In this document: positions 46,801 through 56,435 of the stretch, piece by piece
How the letters are laid out: every line of letters begins with the position of its first letter
Numbering within the stretch: the stretch's first letter is position 1
Assembly (NCBI GenBank): GCA_015179025.1
Contig: WHUX01000223.1
Span: 1-64,000, forward strand
Length of the DNA: 64,000 bases
Reading direction: 5' to 3'
Source: Terfezia claveryi
Taxonomy: Eukaryota; Ascomycota; Pezizomycetes; Pezizales; Pezizaceae
Position numbers and translations under genes: made by a program
Notes under the pieces: model-generated
The model's database searches: none
Seen by the model: only the letters and a program-made list of their open reading frames with translations
Told to the model about the DNA's origin: nothing

Positions 46801-47158
46801 TGCACAGAACGCAAGTATGCGCAGACTGACTGTTGTCACATTTATCTTCCTCCCGTTGACATTTATATCTTCGGTATTTGGGACGAATGTAAGGGAGTTG
46901 GGGCAGGGGACTGTGCCCATCTGGATATTTTTTGCTGTGGGACTTCCGTTCGCGTTGTCGGTATTGGCCGCGTGGGGGTATATGGAGTTCTGGAGGCAGG
47001 GAACAAGAAGTGAGGGGAAAGGTGGGGAGAGAAGTGGCAAGAGGAGGGTAGAGGTGGAGGTGGAGAGGTTGAGTGAGTTGGCGCAGGGGCGGGGAGGGGA
47101 AGGGGAGGAGCAGGGTACTAGCAGGGGGGTATGGGAGGGGGCCGAGAGGATGGTGTAG
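43810..47158 (+). CDS. CorA-like membrane protein, five exons
   Basis: Exons 43810-44101, 44164-45535, 45595-45734, 45803-45892 and 45942-47158 join in frame (introns 62, 59, 68 and 49 bp; donors GTATGT, GTAAGT, GTAAGT, GTAAAA) to give 1036 residues. The long N-terminal part is cytosolic-looking with a coiled-coil stretch (about residues 370-460). Exon borders rebuild RYAMEARDETSYFYNTTWKV, typical of a fungal CorA-related family. The C-terminus has a coiled coil (residues 850-920), TM1 LTVVTFIFLPLTFISSVFG (about 927-945) and TM2 VPIWIFFAVGLPFALSVLAA (about 956-976), then a basic tail. The usual GMN pore motif is GTN (46880-46888), so magnesium transport is uncertain. Divalent-cation transport is family knowledge; specificity is unknown. 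Confidence 0.8.
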
Positions 47159-48520
47159 GCTGCAGCCAGTGGCACGAGGCGGTCTTGCCTTCCCTGATCT
47201 ACACCGCAAGGTGTAATACGCAGGAAGATACAACTACTAATGATTTTGGCTTTTGATATCTGGTTCAAATTTGCAATAGGTATGCATGGTTTGGCGGAGC
47301 ATAGGTTATATCAGAAAATGGGCTTGGATTTGTTGCTACATCTGTCAAATTTTTTTTTATTTCTTGATTCTAGACATACTGTACTCCGTACTAGCTGGTC
47401 TTTCAATAGGAGATGAAACTCTGATCGGGTATGCAGAGTGGATGGGATTGAATTGGAGCACCCATTTTAGTTTTTGGTTCACGGTTGGGTAAGATATGGG
47501 GGAGGGACAACACGGGGCACTGAATGACGAAATTGTATGTATACATCTTAGTCTATATAACGAACTTATTACACATGTGCTTTGGTTGATCATCGTGTTA
47601 ATTTCTGGAATGTTACTAATGACTTCCTTTCTATTTTTTCTTTTTTTTTTTTGTTTACATATTAAAAATATGTACAGTACAGAGGCAGCACCGATATCTG
47701 CTCTCTAGGCCGTTGCTTACATATGTATCTACTCGAGATGTCCTTGACTACTTCTTTTTTTTTTTTTTTCTTTCTTATTTTGCTTTCGGTTCCCGGGCTT
47801 CGGAGTGGTGTTGATAACCCTCAGGGACAACTGATCTCTTGCATATTGCTGCAGCATTGCTGCAGCATGTAGATACACTACTGTATATACATGCACCCCT
47901 GATGTAAATCCTGTACTTTTGCTTCTCTTGCATACAGTAGGTACTTACCGTATGTCAAACATTCACCATCTCAAAAAGCTATTAACTTGCGCAACTAGAT
48001 CCATCACATCACGTTGTAGGTACCCCACCCATTGTTTATTTGTTTATGTGAGAGTTTTTGAAAAGAAAAAAAAAATCCATTATTTTCGTGATTCATTTGT
48101 GATTTTGGGTGGTATCTGTGCCATAGGTGGTAGTCTGGTTGGCACCAGACATATGTGGCTACACGGATGGCTGGGTTGCATCTCGCTCTAGCCTGATTGG
48201 GTAGGTATTGAATTGAGTTCGGTGGTGTCACTTAGAGTTCATATTCATATTAAAACAACTCAGTGCCCCATAAGGGGGGCCATGGCGAGGCTCCCGAAAT
48301 CCAGGATAGATTCAAGCGACGAAGAAATTAATCTTGCGAGAGTGGTACATAGTGAATGAAAGTGAGAATGACAAAACGGCTTGCAGAGCTATTCTATTCA
48401 TGTTGTAATATCGTGCATTGGTCCTATATGGATCTACATAAGTAGAGGTCAGGTCATGATAATCATGATCAGTGTTGGTGTACGTCAAGCAACGGCGTGT
48501 ACAATCAAGATTCGTAGGGT
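47159..48520. other. Gene-free interval
   Basis: It includes T-runs at 47637-47651 and 47754-47770, a near-palindromic CTGCAGCATTGCTGCAGC at 47850, and a nano-insert at 48131. No convincing gene. Confidence 0.5.
48131..48149 (+). mobile_element. Nano-insert TAGTCTGGTTGGCACCAGA
   Basis: The 19-bp insert lies between CATAGGTGG (48122-48130) and CATATGTGG (48150-48158), a 9-bp repeat with one mismatch. The insert ends CCAGA(C), which could be the inverse of its own start. Confidence 0.55.
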
Positions 48521-48573
48521 ATATATATGACTCCAGAAGAGAAAAATGATCCTAGAAATAAAAAGAGTTCCCC

Positions 48574-48720
48574 CCAAGCCCCTTCGGAATGGGGCTTGGA
48601 GGTAATCTCGCCTGCTACTCTAATATTTTTGATGGTTGAGGGAGTCGAACCCTCGCAGGATGAGGCCCACTCCTTGTGAGCTAGCGGGTATTATACCGCT
48701 AGGCCACAGGGGAGTGGGGT
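48574..48720 (-). ncRNA. tRNA-derived pol III unit, copy T1
   Basis: On the minus strand box A TGGCCTAGCGG (48706-48696) and box B GGTTCGACTCC (48651-48641) match tRNA internal promoters, and GAGGG-TTCGACT-CCCTC forms a T-arm. The sequences where a 7-bp acceptor stem should form do not pair, so it is not an intact tRNA. About 40 bp past box B a hairpin (CCAAGCCCC / GGGGCTTGG, 48574-48599) is followed by TTTTT in the minus sense, a plausible pol III stop. Confidence 0.5.
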
Positions 48721-48863
48721 TGATAATTTGCTGAGCGCCAGGGCTATCGATAGGAGAACACCACCCAGGTATACAGTATTCAGGATATCCACGAACAACC
48801 TACCTCTTTCGGTGATACTCAGTCACCAATCTGTGCTACGCACGCAGAGGGTAACGGAATACC

Positions 48864-48947
48864 TAGCCTCGTAGCAACCAGTTTGTTGTCTATGGGGGGA
48901 GTTACGAGGTCACGAACTACAAAAATATTAACCTGGGTACGAGGCTA
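48864..48947. mobile_element. 84-bp MITE with 9-bp target duplication (copy in U1)
   Basis: The insert begins TAGCCTCGTAG and ends GGTACGAGGCTA, 10-bp perfect inverted ends. It is flanked by CGGAATACC on both sides (48855-48863 and 48948-48956). The matching place in the T2-U2 copy (about 49978-49998) lacks it. The short length and 9-bp duplication suggest a Mutator-like or related non-autonomous element. Confidence 0.8.
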
Positions 48948-48979
48948 CGGAATACCATGTTAATTCGCAAGTAAGACAG

Positions 48980-48993
48980 GTGCCAACCAGACT
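48980..48993 (-). mobile_element. Nano-insert AGTCTGGTTGGCAC (minus), copy in U1
   Basis: GTGCCAACCAGACT lies between GTAAGACAG (48971-48979) and GTAAGACAA (48994-49002). The homologous site in the T2-U2 copy has a single GTAAGACAG (50009-50017), i.e. an empty site. Confidence 0.8.
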
Positions 48994-49706
48994 GTAAGAC
49001 AATATCACTCGGCAGGACAGTTTTAGTGTATAAGACAGGGCGCTAACAGCCTAAGCTTGGCCGAGATATCCTAATCGTGTATTAGACAGTATATTTTTCA
49101 TATAGGACAGTAGTTTGGGTAACCTTGACGTTGACTGACGCAGCCGGTTTCTTACACTCATAACAACCTCACTTGTTCCAATGTCAATTCCGCTGGTACC
49201 TCGTGCTGGACCCCGAGCAATGCAACTGCAGAACTCTGAAGCGGACACAGATTCTACCACTATCAAAGATGGATTGGTGTGGCACAAGATGTTTCAATGC
49301 CTTACGTGAGGCTAGTACGGCCTCTAGAAAGGACGCAACCGCTATGAATACTCCAATAAGACATCAATATACCTGGGAGTTCAAACTGGCAACTACCTCC
49401 TGAGTCTGAAGACCAACTCGACCTGCCAGCAGACACAGAAGATGAAGGTTCCGACCTTAAGATGAGGAGGAGGCGGATGGAAGTGATGATGAGCAAGGAG
49501 ACTATATTACTGAAGAAGGGCTATTCAATATACGCTTGGGGAGGAGATCGTGTAACTAAATATCAATATGCCACTGTCGGCGTCTTTCCGGAAATTCTTT
49601 TATAAGACAGATCTCGTGATTAAGCTAATACTATCATATAAGAAAGACAGTTATGGTATATGACTCCAGAAGAGAAAAAGTGTTCCTAGAAATAAAAGAG
49701 TTCCCC

Positions 49707-49852
49707 CCAAGCCCCTTCGGGGTGGGGCTTGGAGGTAATCTCGCCTGCTACTCTAATATTTTGATGGTTGAGGGAGTCGAACCCTCGCAGGATGAGGCCC
49801 ACTCCCTGTGATCTAGCGGGTACTATACCGCTAGGCCACGGGGGAGTGGGGT
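49707..49852 (-). ncRNA. tRNA-derived pol III unit, copy T2
   Basis: Box A at 49838-49828, box B at 49783-49773, hairpin at 49707-49732, same order as T1. The minus-sense T-run after the hairpin is shorter (TTTT). Confidence 0.5.
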
Positions 49853-50677
49853 TGATGTTTTGCTGGGCGCCGAGGGTAAGGATGGGAGATCACGGCCCAG
49901 GTATATCAGGATATCCGCGAACAACCTACCCCTCTCAGTGACACTCAGTCACCAATCTGTGCTACGCACACAGAGGGTAATGGTATTCAATACCATATTA
50001 ATTCGCAAGTAAGACAGTATCACTCGGCAGGAGAGTATATAGTGTATAAGACAGGGCGCTGATATTATAATGGCCTAAGCTTGGCCGAGATATCCTAATC
50101 GTGTATTAGACAGTAAATTCTTCAAAGAGGGCAGTAGTGTGGGGTAATCTTGACGTTGACTGACGCAGCCGGTTTCTTACACTCATCACCAACCTCACTT
50201 GTTCCAAAGTCAATTCCGTTTGTACCTCGTGCTGGACCCAATGCGCAAACAACAAGCCAAAAACCCCGAGCAACCTCTGTTTTGCAACCGCTTTGAATAG
50301 TCCAATCTAGTCTCATGCCAGTCCAATGGTCCAATCTAAAGACATCAATACACCCGGGAATTCAAACTCCTGAGTCTGAAGACCAACCCGACCCGCCAGC
50401 AGACACAGAAGATAAAGGTTCGAACCTTAAGATTTTAGATGATGAGGAGGAGGCGGATGGAAGTGATGATGAGTAGGAGACTATATTACTGAAGAAGGGC
50501 TGTTCAATATGCTAAGATTACGCTTGGGAAGGCGATCGTGTCGGCGTCTTTCCGGATTTTCTTTTATAAGACGATCTCAGTACAGTATCATATAAGGCAG
50601 TAAGTATTACGGTATTAAAAGCGAAGCGATGCGAATGACTAGAGCCTTTAGTGTTCCTAGGAATAAAAGAGTTCCCC

Positions 50678-50824
50678 CCAAGCCCCTTCGGAATGGGGCT
50701 TGGAGGTAATCTCGCCTGCTACTCTAATATTATTGATGGTTGAGGGAGTCGAACCCTCGCAGGATGAGGCCCACTCCCTGTGATCTAGCGGGTACTATAC
50801 CGCTAGGCCACGGGGGAGTGGGGT
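50678..50824 (-). ncRNA. tRNA-derived pol III unit, copy T3
   Basis: Box A at 50810-50800, box B at 50755-50745, hairpin at 50678-50703. The segment is cut about 60 bp past box A's 5' side by a short AT-rich insert (from about 50880) that carries the truncated LINE. Confidence 0.5.
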
Positions 50825-51192
50825 TGATGTTTTGCTGGGTATCGGGACTATCGATAGGAGATCACGGCCCAGGTATATCAGCAATATTGAGATTGTAATG
50901 ATTTTATATTTTTACATTCATAAGGCTCAATTGACTTGCTATTTTGCCAATGTGGAGCCTCTCGAATGCAAGCTGCAGGATATCGCAGCCAGTTGGGCAG
51001 GGCGTGCGGTCCGGTCCGGACAGGCGACAAACAGATCCGTGAGCTATTCTCCCTCTCACCCTTACACCCGCAACCGACTACTTACACCCACCGAACCCAA
51101 TAACGTCGGCTTTCGACATCGCCACCCCCTCAGGACTAGAGAACATCAGCTTCGGCGACTGCAATACAAGGAGGGAAAGCAGCATCAACCCT

Positions 51193-52160
51193 TTGACACT
51201 CTATGAGCCCTCCGATCCCTACTCCAACTGCGTAGGAGGATGGGCAGCTAAGATTGGAAGCCAACTGGCAGAAGGATGGAGGAGAGCCTACGCAGATAGC
51301 ACAGGCAGGGCAGGGCACTCGGCAGCAGCTTTTGTATCCAAGGACTGGAAAGGCAACCCAGCATTAACGGGACACGAGTACGTAGGGGAAGAATCAACGG
51401 TAGCCGACGCGGAACGCCTGGCGATCCTGTTAGCTCTCAGACATCATCGAGAGACAAGCATGCTACAGATCCTCTTGGATTCCAGCTCCGCCATATCTAG
51501 CGCCGTAAACCTAGCGAGAGGAGAAGCGGGGAGGAGTGGTATCGAGTGTGAAATAGCAGAACTCCTGATAGAACGACACCAGAATTTTTACGACACAGCC
51601 ATCTCCTGGGTAGTCTGGTTGCACTTCTTACCCCTCCACAGAGGTCTCCTGGGTACGCTCGCACATCGGCATAGAGGGCAACGAGGAAGCAGACAAGCTG
51701 GCCTCGTTCAGCTCTGCGCTAGGACAAACCATGCTTCTGGACTCAGGTAACGGAAGGAGGAATCCGGACGGGATTGAAGGCGATAAGGAGCGCAGAAAGG
51801 ACAAGAAGGGGCTTCGGCATCCGGAGACCGGAGTGGAACAGGCACGCACTATCAGCATATACCTGGACAAGAACGGACAAGGGCCCCCAAAAGTATTGTC
51901 TACATCGGGTCAGCAAATCGGGGTCGAGCGCCTGCTCCTGCGGACACCACACACAAAACGGAGCACACCTCGTTTTTGACTGCCCGGATCTTGAGAGGGA
52001 AAGGGCGGCCCTAGGCAGCATCAAGGACTGGGAAGACATCGATCGCCCCATATGGATCAGAGAGGAGGACGGGGACGACTGGGATGCGGTAGAGGCCTTC
52101 TTCAGCCTCTTATATAGACACATGGTGGGCAGAGGAGGAAGCGTGTATGGGTATTGCAGC
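51193..52160 (+). pseudogene. LINE RNase H and C-terminal zinc motif
   Basis: The first frame has SNCVGGWAAKIG, VADAERLAILLALRHH (Glu), LLDSSSAISSAV (Asp) and NFYDTAISWV; at this point a 33-bp insert plus duplicate shifts the frame. Beyond it, in another frame, comes RSHIGIEGNEEADKLA, the RNase H end with the last His and Asp. The tail frame (51774-52160) contains CSCGHHTQNGAHLVFDC, the CCHC typical of these LINEs. The first RNase H Asp region is diverged (YADSTGRAG). Confidence 0.85.
51612..51644 (+). mobile_element. Nano-insert (33 bp) in the LINE RNase H
   Basis: TCTCCTGGGT occurs at 51602-51611 and 51645-51654. The insert starts AGTCTGGTTGCAC and ends CCACAGAGG. Removing the insert and one duplicate (43 bp) restores AISW-VRSHIGIEGNEEADK exactly, which proves an insertion event. 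Confidence 0.85.
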
Positions 52161-52515
52161 AGGATGCTTATTCGATCACATCACACTTTCCTTATGTCGT
52201 CTCTAGTTCTATTCTTTCACTGCTATATAGGCGCCGGACTCGGCAGATTAACTTGCCCAGTCACGAATCCACCTGGTGGCTCCACATGGTCCCCTTATTG
52301 GGACTAAACAGGAGTAAGAAGATAAAAAAAAAAAAAAAATTAAAAAAAATCACTTGCTATTTGTCATATCTGCTCCAAGTACCGCAAAAGATAATTTATT
52401 TTAATTAATAAGAAGATCAAACAGGATATCCGCGCGAACAACCTACCCCTCTCGGTGAATACCGTTACATGACTCCAGAAGAGAAAAAGTGTTACTAGAA
52501 ACAAAAGAGTTCCCC

Positions 52516-52662
52516 CCAAGCCCCTTCGGGATGGGGCTTGGAGGTAATCTCGCCTGCTACTCTAATATTTTTGATGGTTGAGGGAGTCGAACCCTCGCAG
52601 GATGAGGCCCACTCCTTGTGAGCTAGCGGGTATTATACCGCTAGGCCACAGGGGAGTGGGGT
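52516..52662 (-). ncRNA. tRNA-derived pol III unit, copy T4
   Basis: Box A at 52648-52638, box B at 52593-52583, hairpin at 52516-52541. Confidence 0.5.
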
Positions 52663-52802
52663 TGATAATTTGCTGAGCGCCAGGGCTATCGATAGGAGAA
52701 CACCGCCCAGGTATACTCAGGATATCCGCGAACAACCTACCCCTTTCGGTGACACTCAGTCACCAATCTGTGCTACGCACGCAGAGGGTAACGGATTACC
52801 TA

Positions 52803-52886
52803 GCCTCGTAGCAACCAGTCTGTTGTCTATGGGGGGAGTTACGAGGTCATGGACTACAAAAGTATTAACCTGGGTACGAGGCTACA
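52803..52886. mobile_element. 84-bp MITE, copy in U4
   Basis: Same insert and place as in U1 (TAGCCTCGTAG ... GTACGAGGCTA), with flanks CGGATTACC and CAGAATACC that have each gained one substitution. Shared by descent with the U1 copy. Confidence 0.75.
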
Positions 52887-52916
52887 GAATACCATGTTAA
52901 TTCGCAAGTAAGACAG

Positions 52917-52930
52917 GTGCCAACCAGACT
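52917..52930 (-). mobile_element. Nano-insert AGTCTGGTTGGCAC (minus), copy in U4
   Basis: GTGCCAACCAGACT lies between two perfect copies of GTAAGACAG (52908-52916 and 52931-52939). Same event as in U1. Confidence 0.8.
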
Positions 52931-53640
52931 GTAAGACAGTATCACTCGGCAGGACAGTTTTAGTGTATAAGACAGGCTAAGCTTGGCCGAGATATCCTAA
53001 TCGTGTTTAGACAGTAGATTTTTCATATAGGACAGTAGTTTGGGTAACCTTGACGTTGACTGACGCAGCCGGTTTCTTACACTCATCACCAACCTCACTT
53101 GTTCCAATGTCATTTCCGCTGGTACCTCGTGCTGGACCCCGAGCAACCTCTGTTTTGCAACTGCAGAACTCTGAAGCGGACACAGATTCTACCACTATCA
53201 AAGACGGATTGGTATGGCACAAGATGTTTCAATGCTTTACGTGAGGCTAGAAAGGATACAACCACTATGAATACTCCAATAAGAGATCAATACACCTGGG
53301 AGTTCAAACTGGCAACTACCTCCTGAGTCTGAAGACCAACCCGACCTGCCAGCAGACACAGAAGATGAAGGTTACGACCTTAAGATGAGGAGGAGGCGGA
53401 TGGAAGTGATGATGAGCAAGGAGACTATTCTACTGAAGAAGGGCTGTTCAATATGCTAAGATTACGCTTGGGGAGGAGATCGTGTAACTAAATATCACTA
53501 TGCCACTGTCGGCGTCTTTCCGGAAATTCTTTTATAAGACAGATCCCGTGTTTAAGCTAGTATCATATAAGACAGTAGTAAGTAATACGGTATATGACTC
53601 CAGAAGAGAAAAAGTGTTACTAGAAACAAAAGAGTTCCCC

Positions 53641-53788
53641 CCAAGCCCCTTCGTGATAGGGCTTGGAGGTAATCTCGCCTGCTACTCTAATATTTTTGAT
53701 GGTTGAGGGAGTCGAACCCTCGCAGGATGAGGCCCACTCCCTGTGACCTAGCGGGTATTTATACCGCTAGGCCACGGGGGAGTGGGGT
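53641..53788 (-). ncRNA. tRNA-derived pol III unit, copy T5
   Basis: Box A at 53774-53764, box B at 53718-53708, hairpin at 53641-53666 with one stem mismatch (AGGG for GGGG). The array ends about 140 bp further at GGATAACGGAATA. Confidence 0.5.
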
Positions 53789-53915
53789 TGATAGTTCACT
53801 GGGCGCTGGGACTATCGATAGGAAATCACTGCCCAGGTAATCAAAGCTAATATCAGAATATCCGCGAACAATCTACGCACTCAGTCACTGCACACAGAGG
53901 ATAACGGAATATCAC

Positions 53916-54560
53916 CTCAATGGATTGCATTGCTAACAAAGGCAACTCCTGTGCTCTCTAGATCACTCCCCAGCATGCGATAGTTAAGTACTGAACAGTC
54001 CCTAAAGTTGTAATATTTACATATGCAACGTACATAGCATTGCCATAGCATTGCAGAGTAATCGATTTGCAAGGCTTCTTGGGGATTGCACAGAATAGCG
54101 GGGCTAGGTGATTCGAGATGTATAGAGAATTCCATTAATTCGATTATAGAAATATACATGCTGAGTTGAAAATTGCCAATCCAATAGCTGATTAGGTTTT
54201 CTAATGGCCTTTTTTTTTTTTGTCGATTCCTTCAAGTTTATCAATCGACTCAAAAATGATTGTAATATTATGAATCATTCTGTTACTATAAATAGACATA
54301 AAAAAATTTTAAAAATTTTTTAAAAAAAAAAAAACCTCACTCATAACTTCCCAAAGAAAAAAAAAAAAACCCCTCTCCTAATCAACTTGAAACGGTACCA
54401 GTATTATTTCATTCCCTTCCCCCACTCTTGTGAATTCTTCTGACAAAAATCTACTACCTCTGGCAAGCACAAATCACGCCAAAATCACTATTTATACACA
54501 TACAACCAGATTTCTCTCCGCACTTCTTCCCTAGTTAATTCATTGTGCATTTTGAATTAC
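53916..54560. other. Gene-free interval
   Basis: AT-rich with A-runs (54300-54370). No gene seen. Confidence 0.5.
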
Positions 54561-54567
54561 ACTGCTC

Positions 54568-54789
54568 CTATCGCGCGAGCATGGAACTTCCATGATGAGC
54601 TATGTAAATAAAACGCCGTCCTTCACAACTCCAGCTTAGGGTATATTGGGTTTTCTCTGATTTACAACCTGGAGTATTCCCAGCAATAGCAGCCGCGGGG
54701 GCAGGTGCAGGGGCTGGGATTGCAACTGCGTTGGTGACGGAGAGTATGCCAAAGAATATGTAGATGGCTGTAAAGGCCGTGAACTTCAT
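54568..54789 (-). CDS. Possible small secreted protein, 73 residues
   Basis: The frame from ATG 54789 opens with a good signal peptide: MKFTAFTAIYIFFGILSVTN then AVAIPAPAPAPAAA, a short Ala/Pro linker, and a basic C-terminal part with two cysteines (PGCKSEKTQYTLSWSCEGRRF). Length, signal peptide and paired cysteines resemble fungal small secreted proteins. Expression, possible introns and function are unknown. Upstream on the minus strand lie a T-rich tract and a G-run, not a clear promoter. Confidence 0.45.
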   Translation of the reverse strand: MKFTAFTAIYIFFGILSVTNAVAIPAPAPAPAAAIAGNTPGCKSEKTQYTLSWSCEGRRFIYIAHHGSSMLAR

Positions 54790-55380
54790 TGACTCAATTT
54801 TTTTTTTGGGGGGGAAGGAGGTTGATTGTTTCTGTGGTAAGCTATAGAGAGTAGACAGCTTGTGATTGTGGTTAATGTATGAGGGGTGGAGTCACGATTG
54901 TTTTGGGGGGAGGGGTTGGGGGGGGGGGGAAGTGCCAACTTATATACAACACAAATAACCAGCTGCATCTACACCATACCATATGTACCTATATAAATCT
55001 ATCTACCATACCGGTATGTTGCTTCTCGCCCATAATACATACCAACACGTCAGACAACATCTCGGAGCATGTACATATCCACTAACAGAATTCATTTTTT
55101 TGCCGATGCAGTGAAAACTCCGGACGAATACCGGTATTGCATTTTCTCCCAACCTGCTCACTTGCTAGCATTATTGTCTTACCTCACGGCAACTTTCGCG
55201 TTCGGGGTTTCCAGGAACTCTTGTGTCTGGTCAAGCCACTGGATATGTGGCCCCCACCCTTGGCCTGGTGAGACATCTACCCATCCAAGCTAGAGTGAAT
55301 GGGTGAACCTAGTTTGTAGATCTCTGCGGAGACTTCATGCAAGCTGGAGTTTCGAGATCTTCCTTGCAGCAGAACGTTGT
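54790..55380. other. Gene-free interval
   Basis: G-rich run at 54902-54930. No gene seen. Confidence 0.4.
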
Positions 55381-55395
55381 GTGCCATTGTTTGCC

Positions 55396-55409
55396 AAGCC
55401 AACCAGACT
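55396..55409 (-). mobile_element. Nano-insert AGTCTGGTTGGCTT (minus)
   Basis: AAGCCAACCAGACT lies between two perfect 10-bp copies of ATTGTTTGCC (55386-55395 and 55410-55419). Confidence 0.75.
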
Positions 55410-55481
55410 ATTGTTTGCCGGTAGACTCGTATTCTAAAACAGTTAGTAAGTAGGTGTTGCTTGGCGCTGGGAGTAGGTACC

Positions 55482-55488
55482 ACCAGAC
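55482..55488 (-). mobile_element. Nano-insert ACCAGAC, 7 bp
   Basis: It lies between two perfect copies of TAGGTACC (55474-55481 and 55489-55496). This is the shortest case. Confidence 0.5.
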
Positions 55489-55531
55489 TAGGTACCGGTA
55501 TCACTTGCCAGAGTAGAACACCCCCGCCAAA

Positions 55532-55562
55532 TAGTCTGGTTTGCCAAAGACAAGCCAGACTA
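55532..55562. mobile_element. 31-bp element TAGTCTGG...CCAGACTA
   Basis: The two ends are inverted repeats (TAGTCTGGTTTG and CAAGCCAGACTA, one mismatch in 12), flanked by CGCCAAA at 55525-55531 and 55563-55569. An internal copy of GCCAAAGA (55543-55550) equals the right flank, so two nested insertions, each with its own duplicate, is the alternative reading. Confidence 0.65.
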
Positions 55563-55569
55563 CGCCAAA

Positions 55570-56435
55570 GAGTAGGCAAGTCTAGCCACCCAATCACTTT
55601 TAGTCTAGCGCTTCTTCTCCTGCATAGCACAAAGCTATTGTTACGGTCATATTTAGACTCTCATGTCACTTTCTTTTTTTCTACTCCAAAAGACAGTCAG
55701 CCTAAGGGTCCCGGAAGGAGTCAATCTTGTGATAATAACATGCCGCATTGCTCTCCTTTGCGAATTCTCCAACTTGAATATATATTATCACGATGTATTA
55801 CAACCTTTGCTAACTTGATTCCCCACTGCTCAAGGAGGTTTCCAGTGATATCGTCTAGCTGCTAACCTTACCAATTGCACGTGTAGTTTTTGCCATTGAT
55901 ATTGCAGTAGAGGTTGACTGCTTGAGCCTGCCCACTGCGTCAGCCAGAATCCGACCTAGAGTCAGAGCCAGCGACTGTTACCGCAGGAGATGGAGGGATT
56001 AACTGGTGTAACGTATCTTTTCATGGTATGCTCTGATGGAGTGGGATCTCGAGGGTGGAGTAGGACAGAAGGTGGGGTTATTATGCAGCACGAAGCAAAA
56101 ACTTCATAAAGGTGAACAGTCCCTCCAGGCGACGAAGCATATCGCAGCCAGCTGTTAGAAGTACTAGGATATGATGCAGCCGCAATGTATGAAGGTAATG
56201 AGCAAGATGTGATGTCGTGTGTAATCATGCTCTCATTATGATCCCCTTCAAGACCCTCTGACGAAGAGTCGAACTCAATTGTACAGGTCCCAATACCTGG
56301 TTCATGACGGCCAAAAGGAACTATGGTCCTTCACCTCCCCTCAATGCACAGCGATGCAAAATATGATAAAGAAATACAATATAATTGCCCCTCAAATTTA
56401 GCCCTAAACTTCCAACGCTGGTTTTCTTGTGCCTA
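55570..56435. other. Gene-free interval
   Basis: Nothing recognised; possibly the flank or LTR of the copia relic that follows. Confidence 0.4.

Larger units (their letters stand above)
50945..52351 (+). mobile_element. 5'-truncated Tad1-like LINE with 11-bp target duplication
   Basis: ACTTGCTATTT occurs at 50934-50944 and 52352-52362. Between them lies the 3' end of a LINE ending in A-rich sequence (52324-52349). It is a different family from the 34.6-kb LINE: only RNase H and the C-terminal region remain. Inserted in T3 of the array, inside a shorter AT-rich insert (about 50881-50944 plus 52363-52423) whose own origin is unclear. Confidence 0.9.
48525..53915. repeat. T-U tandem array with tRNA-like pol III segments
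   Basis: Segment T (about 350 bp: ATGACTCCAGAAGAG, hairpin, tRNA-like boxes, CCCAGGTATA, GATATCCGCG, CACCAATCTGTGCTACGCAC) occurs five times. Segment U (about 0.6-0.7 kb: GTAAGACAG... to CTTTTATAAGACAG) occurs three times. Order: T1-U1-T2-U2-T3-(LINE)-T4-U4-T5. Box B spacing is 1132, 972, 1838 and 1125 bp; removing the LINE and one duplicate leaves about 420 bp for T3-T4, so a U unit is missing there. The array begins and ends with T, like terminal repeats of a small element amplified by unequal crossing-over. U has no convincing ORF. Confidence 0.85.

Noticed and set aside
47286..47708. Two hydrophobic short ORFs after the CorA-like gene
   Set aside because: AT- and T-rich non-coding sequence; no start context or conservation seen.
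48631..48720. An intact tRNA gene
   Set aside because: The A and B boxes and T-arm are present but no acceptor stem pairs and no normal anticodon arm forms, so I annotate it as tRNA-derived.
48525..53915. A CRISPR-like array
   Set aside because: Repeat units are about 1.1 kb with similar spacers, and the genome is eukaryotic.
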